Below, one piece after another: positions 57,141 through 64,000 of a stretch of DNA of 64,000 nt. The notes under the pieces were generated by a model. The model was given only the letters and a program-made list of their open reading frames with translations. It made no database searches and was not told where the DNA came from. The DNA comes from Glycine soja. Taxonomy: Eukaryota; Streptophyta; Magnoliopsida; Fabales; Fabaceae. Location of the stretch: NCBI RefSeq assembly GCF_004193775.1, contig NC_041018.1, positions 37,860,608 through 37,924,607 on the forward strand, in the 5' to 3' direction. The position numbers and the translations under genes are program-made. Positions within the stretch are counted from its first letter, which is position 1. Each line of letters starts with the position of its first letter.

Positions 57141-59003
57141 ATGTTGGCTACCTCGGAACATTTCCAGTACTACTTCAAAACTTCTCTTCTTTTCTGCTTC
57201 CTTTTTATTATCCTTCCAATTGTTCAACCACTCTCCTTTAACATACCTAACTTCAATGACACTGAAAGCGCAAACCTCATTGGAACGGCAGGCGTAGCCA
57301 AGATTGAGAACGGAACCATAGTGCTCAATCCACTCATCGAAAATGGAGTTGGACGAGCCATCTATGGCCAACCTTTGCACCTTAAAAACTCTTCTAATGG
57401 AAATGTCACAGACTTTTCTACTCGCTTTTCGTTCACTATTGGCGTGCCCACTCAAACCAACTATGGTGACGGCTTTGCCTTCTATGTGGCACCCCTTCTC
57501 TTCCAGATTCCGCAAAAATCAGAATCAGATGGTAGCACTCTCGGCCTATACGGTGACACCCAAAACAACATCGTTGCTGTCGAATTCGACACTTATGTAA
57601 ACGATGATGATCCACCAGTGCAGCACGTAGGGATCAACAATAACTCTGTGGCATCCCTCAATTATAGCAGGTTTGATATTGAGAGCAACATAGGGAAAAT
57701 GGGGCATGCGTTGATAACTCACAATGCTTCTGCCAAACTCCTTTCTGTCTCGTGGTTCTTTGAGGGAACTAGCTCTGGTTTTACACCTAATGCTAATTCT
57801 CTTTCGTACCATATTGACCTAGGGGAAACTTTACCAGAATGGGTCAATGTTGGGTTTTCAGGTGCAACCGGGTCGTCTAGTGAGCAAAATGTTATTCATT
57901 CCTGGGAATTTGCGTCAACTCTGAACTCCACCAGTTTAGAGGTAAACAAAGAAAACACTGACATGATAGTTAAATACAAGTTCCATGTCAAACTAGTAGT
58001 TGTTGCAGTGACTTGTTCTATATTTTTGGTGCTTTTGATCATTGGTGTTTCTTTGTTGATCTTCATCAAGAAGACAAGAAGAGAAGATAGTTCTGATTTG
58101 GATAAAGCATCTATGCCAAGAAGGTTTGGTTACAACGAATTAGTTGCAGCCACCAACGGGTTCGCAGATGATAGAAGGCTCGGAGAAGGAGGTTATGGAG
58201 AAGTTTACAAAGGGTTTCTGAGTGATTTAGGGCGCGTGGTTGCGGTGAAAAGGATTTTTTCTGATGTTGAAAATTCTGAAGAAATATTTACGAACGAGGT
58301 GAAGATTATAAGTCGTCTCATACATAAAAATCTTGTTCAATTCATGGGGTGGTGCCACGAGGAAGGGAAGTTATTAATGGTTTTTGAGTACATGACTAAT
58401 GGAAGCCTTGACAATCATCTCTTTGGCAACAGAAGAACTTTGACATGGGGTGTGAGATACAAGATAGCATTAGGCGTGGTGAGAGCACTTCGTTATCTTC
58501 ATGAAGACGCGGAACAATGTGTTCTTCATAGGGATATTAAGTCGGCTAATGTTTTGTTGGACACTGATTTCAATACCAAGGTTAGTGACTTTGGGATGGC
58601 GAAATTGGTGGATCCAAGATTGAGGACTCAGAAGACAAAGGTGGTGGGGACATATGGGTACCTGGCTCCTGAATATGTAAAGGAAGGAAGGGCTAGCAAG
58701 GAATCTGACATGTACGGTTTTGGGGTTTTGGCTTTGGAAATAGCATGTGGAAAGAGGACTTATGAGGATAGGGAGCATAATCATGTGCCTTTAACAAATT
58801 GGGTATGGAAACATTATGTGGAAGGGAATATTTTGAATGCTGCCGATAAGGGATTGAAAGGGGATTACGATGTGAACGAAATGACATGTTTGCTCACGGT
58901 AGGAATATGGTGTAGCCACCCAGATCACAAGAAAAGGCCAAAGGCAGAACAGGTTATTAATGCCCTGAAGCAAGAAACGCCATTGCCATTGCTTTCTATG
59001 TGA
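57141..59003 (+). CDS. L-type lectin receptor-like kinase (LecRK-IX-like), 620 aa, intronless
   Basis: Same architecture as the gene at 36.2 kb: signal peptide (about 1-31, with LLFCFLFIILPIVQP), legume-lectin domain (to about 265) with YGDGFAFYVAP, VAVEFDTYVNDDDPPVQHVG and VIHSWEF, membrane helix (about 281-308) followed by KKTRRE, and a complete RD kinase domain with GEGGYGEVYKG, VAVKRIF, HRDIKSANVLLD, DFGMAKL and GTYGYLAPEY. Identity to the first gene is high through coding and flanking DNA, so the two are recent duplicates in the same orientation about 21 kb apart. The lectin metal site has the usual EFDT. The N-terminus is about eight residues longer than its paralogue's. Expected at the plasma membrane; ligand and signalling output unknown. 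Confidence 0.95.
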   Translation: MLATSEHFQYYFKTSLLFCFLFIILPIVQPLSFNIPNFNDTESANLIGTAGVAKIENGTIVLNPLIENGVGRAIYGQPLHLKNSSNGNVTDFSTRFSFTIGVPTQTNYGDGFAFYVAPLLFQIPQKSESDGSTLGLYGDTQNNIVAVEFDTYVNDDDPPVQHVGINNNSVASLNYSRFDIESNIGKMGHALITHNASAKLLSVSWFFEGTSSGFTPNANSLSYHIDLGETLPEWVNVGFSGATGSSSEQNVIHSWEFASTLNSTSLEVNKENTDMIVKYKFHVKLVVVAVTCSIFLVLLIIGVSLLIFIKKTRREDSSDLDKASMPRRFGYNELVAATNGFADDRRLGEGGYGEVYKGFLSDLGRVVAVKRIFSDVENSEEIFTNEVKIISRLIHKNLVQFMGWCHEEGKLLMVFEYMTNGSLDNHLFGNRRTLTWGVRYKIALGVVRALRYLHEDAEQCVLHRDIKSANVLLDTDFNTKVSDFGMAKLVDPRLRTQKTKVVGTYGYLAPEYVKEGRASKESDMYGFGVLALEIACGKRTYEDREHNHVPLTNWVWKHYVEGNILNAADKGLKGDYDVNEMTCLLTVGIWCSHPDHKKRPKAEQVINALKQETPLPLLSM

Positions 59004-59479
59004 CATGCCCTCGTTGTCCTCCTCAGCCTACCAATGGCCAATCTGATTCCTTTGAATCACCATCCATCACCAACAGCATGCCTATTTCAAGGCCTTGCAA
59101 TATATCAGAACATATATTTAGCCAATTTTGGACGAGTTCTGTATGTGATTTATGTATCATATATGTTTTCATGTAAATAGTCTAATATTATAGTGTGGTA
59201 TTAATATATTTTTAGTGTAAGTTTTGATTCCTATATGATATAAAGAGTGACTGCGTCAATATAAAATAATAAAATTATTGTGCATTAGTAAATAAAAAAA
59301 TGAAATAATATACTATGAATCCAAAAGTAAATATACATGTTCAGTAATCTGAATATTTGTTTGATGTCACATATTGAGAAGACTAGAAAACTTCTCTGCG
59401 GTGCTTGTTTTATCACATAAGTACTTGGTTTCGATGGTATGATATAGGATTATTCACACATTTATAATTGAAACTAAAT

Positions 59480-60311
59480 CTTCACAACAAGAACTCAATA
59501 TACGTGGTGCTGGAGGGGGGGATTCTTGTCAGTATACAGAGAGATTTGCTAGTACTGCAAGCATTAGTAGAGCATGAGTCTTGTGACTTTTCCTTGGGTT
59601 TTGGAAGGTTTCTCAAGCGTAGAAAGTGACTCGAATAGCAATTTTGCGGTGCTTGTGGAGACACCGCCATGATGTAGTAGTCTTCAGGAATGTGAATTTG
59701 GACAGAGAAGCACTATTGGACAGCATTAGACTCAGAACATGGTCTTGGTTACAAGTAAAAATCAAAGGATTCACCTTCTTATTTTAGGAATGGACCAATA
59801 GTACTCCTCTGCTTTGCCTGAACAACATTGGTGGATGGGAGGAGTACGAGCATATCAGTTTTGGCACATGGTTAAAGGTCTATCAATAACAAGGTGCGTC
59901 GTACTGATAGCATAACAAATGATGTGGCTGCAGGGTTAATTAAGTTGCTATCTTATGCTCGGGTGAATAATGTAAATGGCAAATAATAAGTGCTTAAGAT
60001 AGGAATTATGTGGAGATATAAGGTTGGTTTAGTAGTTAGGATTGGAGATACTTAAGGGTGAAGGGAGAAGTTGAGGTGGAAGAGGTTGCGGGATCGAATC
60101 CCCCACTGACGCTTCTAACAAACTAGTATTTACTGATAAAACGAAGAAGATAGGGATTATGTTAGTATCCATAGAATATGGTTCCTTTATGTTAGATACG
60201 AATATGTATTGTATCTTCTTAGCTGATGTATCATCTGTATGCAAGCCTGTTTGGAGCATTTCTTATGCTCCATCAACATTGTTTTGAATTAATAAATTTA
60301 TTTGCCTACAA
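59480..60311 (+). mobile_element. 5'-truncated LINE with poly-A end
   Basis: Broken plus-strand coding sequence near 59650-59790 reads REALLDSIRLRTWSWLQ and VKIKGFTF, matching the C-terminal end of plant LINE ORF2. The 3' end is AATTAATAAATTTATTTGCC followed by CTACAAAAAATAG at about 60311. A SINE has inserted within it (59997-60162). Confidence 0.6.
59997..60162 (+). mobile_element. tRNA-derived SINE nested in the LINE, with 15-bp target-site duplications
   Basis: Flanked by AGATAGGAATTATGT (59997-60011) and AGATAGGGATTATGT (60148-60162), one mismatch. The body (60012-60147, about 136 bp) has an A-box-like GGTTTAGTAGTTAGG and a B-box-like GGGATCGAATCCC (about 60090-60102), the polymerase III promoter order of tRNA-derived SINEs. 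The SINE family is not identified. Confidence 0.6.
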
Positions 60312-60339
60312 AAAATAGTCTATTATTAAGAATGACAAG

Positions 60340-60985
60340 TGATTCCACTATGTAATGTACTATTCAGATATAAATAAATAAGCTCCCTTGGACTTATATA
60401 TCATCCCACTTAGTTAATTAGCTTTCTGAAATTTGGTACCTTTTTCCACTGCATATTATTCTAATGTGGAAAAATAAGCTCCCTTGATCAAAAGTGAATG
60501 AGCCAAGAATGACAATTGATCGACAAGTTATTCCCACTACGTACATACATACATTCGTTCAGATGTAGAAAATAAGCTTCCTTGACTAAAGATGATTGGC
60601 AAAATGGAACCTTAAGATAAGGAACATCATGACATGGATTATGGATCAACTGCACGCTGCTATATATACTCCATTGGACGTATCATCCTACTTAGCTAGC
60701 TTTTGGAAATTTGATACCTTTTTCCACTACGTACTATCCATTTAGAAAAATAAGCTCCCTTGATTAAAGATGAACGAGCCAAGAATGACAATTGACAAGT
60801 TATTCCACTAAGTATATACTAGTCCGATGTAGAAAATAATTCACCAAAGGTGATTGGCCAAATGGAGCCATAACAATTAACACAAAGAACATCTTGAAAA
60901 GGATTCTGGATCAACTACACACTGCTATTCCAAATAGACTTATCATCCCACTTAGTTAGCTTTCTGAAATTTGGTACCTTTTTTT
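60340..60985 (+). repeat. Diverged tandem repeat, units of 282 and 260 bp plus a partial third
   Basis: The anchor TCATCCCACTTAG (or a close variant) recurs at 60401, 60683 and 60943, each followed by a GAAATTTGGTACCTTTTT-like phrase. Between anchors are GAGCCAAGAATGACAATTGA, a TTCCACTA phrase and ATAAGCTCCCTTGA. The last three are the core phrases of the kinase upstream block, so this array looks like an amplified derivative of it. Confidence 0.65.
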
Positions 60986-61296
60986 AAGATTTGTGGGATA
61001 TGTTATGATTGCTTAGGCTGCTGTATGATCTTTTGTCATTATGGCCTTTATATTTTCGATCCTTTTCTGGTATTACTCGGGTATGCAAATTCTAGAGAAG
61101 GAAAAGAAAGTCCTAGATTAATCTAGATGTAAATGTACTATAGAGAAGTATAGCCATATTCTTATGAAAAAACTAGAAACCGTGACATGTACTGATATTT
61201 TGTAATTGTCAATCACGGTGGATCAAGCCGATAAAGTATAAATAGTCTTACAGCAGCAGCTTAATGTAATGAGATTGATGTAAAATAAATAAATTT

Positions 61297-61736
61297 ATCA
61301 AGAACGAATTCATGAGTTTAAAATATGGACATAACACTTGTTTGTTGAAAACATGATCAAGAAGATGAGAATTGTCTATGTATAGTGTGACCTGTAGAAA
61401 TCCAAAAGTCAAGTCTTCCTTTGCCCGATCAGACTCTTCTTATTGTAGAGTTTTCAATGGAACAAATCCTATAGAGCAATTCATAATGTGACAGCAAAAG
61501 GGACCTAGCTTTGCTATTTATTAACCCTAAGCACCTCCCATTATGGGTCCGGTGGTTAGGCTCACACTGTTTTCCCATACTAATTAGAATTAGGTGGACA
61601 AAACTCGTAAACAATTAATCACATTATTAGTGGATTTAAGTATCATCAAATGGATCATAATAGTAGCCTGCTTTTGGCAAAACAAAATATTACTATTAAT
61701 TGTAGCCCACAAGAATATATGGAAAAATTTTAAGAT
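61297..61736 (-). mobile_element. Copia-family LTR, copy 3
   Basis: Aligns with LTR copy 1; phrases GTCAAGTCTTCCTTTG, CTATTTATTAACCCTAAGCA and CATCAAATGGATCATAATA are shared. It is preceded on the minus strand by a purine tract (complement of TTCTTCCACTTGGGC, 61737-61751). The end near 61297 is diverged and approximate. Confidence 0.65.
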
Positions 61737-62910
61737 TCTTCCACTTGGGCAAAATTAATTGTGCATTTTTAATTTTAAAAATTATTTCGAAAATGACTCT
61801 CAAACTAATGACATATCGTAACCACAAAACAAATGATCTCAAGATACAACACTTAATTAAGACTTCATGCTACAAAAGCCAGTAACACTGAATTATGGCG
61901 ATAATGACATCTCTCATTGATGCAACACTTTCCATGGTTACAAATATTACCGACTTCGTCGACTAGTCATCAATGTAGAGTGTAATAAAAAATGATGTGC
62001 CAATGTGATTAAGAAAGCCATACTGTCATTTTCTTCGTTAGTCCTTAATTTCTCTCAAGTGCTTGAAAGCCAGAGAAATTACATGTTCTATCAAGAAATC
62101 ATCAGACCTCAGCTTCAATCCTGGTGTCGATCACTGACATAGTGATCCTAACTACGTCGAGCTTTAATATCATTATGCCTCAGCTTCAGTTCTGGTGTCG
62201 ATGACCACCAGCATAATGGTCCTAACGACACTGAGCTTTAATAATCTTACATTTGATATACACATACAAAAGTTATCATAATGAAATTCATATAATCATT
62301 TATTCATCAAATCAAATGTAAAATGTCATCAATACATCATTTTTCAAAATTCAAAATAAGGATCCAACAAGATGAAAAAAAGGAAATAACATAAATCTAA
62401 AGCCCCCACCCACTAACCAAAAATATCAAAAACATTCACAATGCCCTTGTTTTCAACATGTCATTTGAAAACAACAAGCCTTAATCCCTTGGTCAAGGGA
62501 TCAACCAACATTGAATTTGTGTCCACATGATCTACCACTATCGAACCATCTTTCACAAGATCTCTAACAGTCAGATACTTCAACTCCAAGTGCTTAGATC
62601 CTCTAGAAGTCTTATTACACTTTGTATAAAATGGAGCAACATAGTTATCACAAAAAATTTTCAGTGGGCTAGCAATAAAGTCCACAATGCGAAGTCCTGT
62701 CATAAGATTCCTCACAACCTCCAAGTTGTCAACTCTCCTATACACAAGCATATACTCCTTAGTCTTCTACAAGTACCTCATCACCTTCTTAGCAACTATC
62801 CAGTGATCATTCATAGGTTCGATTGGTATGTACCAAGAACGCCAACTATGAAAGCATTATTCAGTCTAGTGCATACCTGATCATGAGCATACATGAGGCA
62901 GCCCAGAGCA
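61737..62910 (-). mobile_element. 3' internal part of a Ty1/copia element with RNase H region
   Basis: In minus-strand order: decayed end of the reverse transcriptase (LGCLMYAHDQVCTR, near 62880), then an open frame at 62751-62461 with the copia RNase H end (FCDN, NKTSRGSKHLELKYL, LVDPLTKGL), then about 700 bp of non-coding DNA with a 71-bp repeat, a polypurine tract and LTR copy 3. The first metal-site Asp region and all 5' genes are missing beyond about 62910. Its RNase H is better preserved than that of the related element at 41.4 kb, so it is probably younger. Confidence 0.75.
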
Positions 62911-64000
62911 CTATAACACCTTAAATTATTTTTTTGAAATATTACTTTGAAACATTTAAATAATATATTTTGCGAAATACGCATCATTAAATTAGATTTT
63001 CTTTCTAAGTTGATAAAATATCTCAATACATTTTCTTTTCTTTTGAGAAAAGAAGGAACACATATAATTAAATATATTGCGCTTGATTAAAACGTGTACG
63101 TATAATTAAAATGATCATGAATAAAATGTATTGTCAAAATGCATTCTTTATTAAAAAAACATTTTGAAAGTTGTTGTCATTTTTCTTTTGTCCTTACACA
63201 ATGTTATAATAAAGTACATATTATAAAGAAATAAATTGCACAAAATTAAATGATGATAAATTGGAAGAAATACGTAAACATACTTATTGAGCCTCAGTGA
63301 CCCTTAAGATTTAAACATAAGTGTACTAAAATCATTACAATTGTTTAATACAATAAAATATCCATTGCCCCTCCAAATATCACAAAGAATCACCAAAATG
63401 TTTAATACAATAAAATATCATGACACTGATTATAGAAATCTTTCCACTCTAAAGATACATCAAAAAGGGAAAAAATCCTATACTCAGAGCAGTCGATATC
63501 CAAGACCCACAAGCTACCTAGGGTGAAGTCATATCCTCATAAAGGTCACTCTTGTCTCTCGAGAAGTCCCGTACCTCGTCAGACGAAACCATTTTTCCCT
63601 CAAATATCTCTTCACCGCAGACATCTCGGTAGAAAGTGATCTCAGATGGCATGAGATCCTCATTGTCGCTGAAATCTCCCACATCCTCGTAGACCACGAT
63701 GGTCGTAACCTGAGAGAAGTTAGATCTAGTTGGCCTCTCATTGGTGTTATGCCCGAAGAATTGCTGCAAGACTCATAGAAGGTATCTGGGGTACGCTAAA
63801 AAGGAAAGTGATACATCGCATGTGCCTCTACAATGATCAGTGGTATCTGGGGCTCATCTAACAGCAAAAAGTGGTGCTGGATGTAACCAAAGTGTGTGTG
63901 GAGGTGCACTTCTTCCTCCATCGTTTAGCTATAGCGGTAGCTATTGATCCAAGTGAACATCCTCCATGGATGCTCAATGACCTCCGCTCCTAAAACATCA
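62911..64000. other. Unassigned right edge, with a minus-strand open frame at 63518-63769
   Basis: AT-rich to about 63480, then noticeably less so. The frame at 63518-63769 (83 aa, acidic, with YEDVGDFSDNEDLM) lies in the GC-richer part; a stretch further right (63770-64000) reads only with stops on the same strand. A 21-base direct repeat beginning TGTTTAATACAATAAAATAT occurs at 63342-63362 and 63399-63419. I recognise no domain. Retroelement-derived sequence or a partial gene cut by the window are both possible. Confidence 0.3.

Noticed and set aside
58470..58784. Long minus-strand frames overlapping the third kinase gene (also 57066-57515, 57546-57812, 37572-37844 and others)
   Set aside because: They are antisense shadows of the kinase reading frame; the same shadow peptides appear in both paralogues.
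60030..60105. A true tRNA gene around the GGGATCGAATCCC phrase
   Set aside because: The A- to B-box spacing is too long and no acceptor stem or anticodon arm can be drawn; target-site duplications point to a SINE.
1..64000. CRISPR arrays, bacterial operons, ribosome-binding sites or phage-like modules
   Set aside because: The window is plant nuclear DNA with spliced genes; the regular repeats are microsatellites, LTRs and segmental duplications.

Overview
The window is nuclear DNA of a flowering plant, almost certainly a legume and probably Glycine (soybean) or a close relative. Supporting signs are intron-rich genes with GT..AG junctions, AT-rich intergenic DNA, long (TA)n tracts, LINE, SINE and Ty1/copia debris, and a Sirevirus-type LTR with repeated TAATCGATTA palindromes, a feature I associate with soybean retroelements. 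The genus is an inference; no search was run.

The left part (1-32.7 kb) holds four housekeeping genes, each rebuilt exon by exon with an intact reading frame: a PP2C-type protein phosphatase (minus strand, 10 coding exons, 339 aa), a plastid-targeted thioredoxin-dependent glutathione peroxidase (plus, 6 exons, 234 aa), a folate-biopterin transporter (BT1) family membrane protein (plus, 5 exons, 509 aa) and an ENHANCER OF RUDIMENTARY homologue (plus, 4 exons, 102 aa). Between the transporter and the ERH gene lie a Mutator-like inverted-repeat element and, at 24.7-26.8 kb, three decayed copies of a small C2H2 zinc-finger/EAR-repressor gene in alternating orientation. Two of these form the arms of a long potential hairpin.

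The right part (34.8-61 kb) is a cluster of L-type lectin receptor kinases: two close paralogues on the plus strand (36.2 and 57.1 kb, intronless) and a more diverged member on the minus strand (51.1-54.2 kb) with one intron inside its kinase domain. A fourth copy survives only as about 30 bp of 5' coding sequence at 45.27 kb, attached to a Sirevirus-like LTR and a complete duplicated upstream block. The cluster was shaped by repeated duplication: a shared upstream block (three direct copies and one inverted), a roughly 550 bp repeat R1 (three copies plus a partial one), a roughly 545 bp repeat A (two copies), and three LTRs of one copia family.

The right edge (61.3-64 kb) is a 3' copia remnant with an RNase H region, followed by sequence I cannot assign. 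The receptor kinases are expected at the plasma membrane in defence or growth signalling, the peroxidase in plastid peroxide detoxification, and PP2C and ERH in general regulation. Nothing in the sequence ties these genes into a single pathway.
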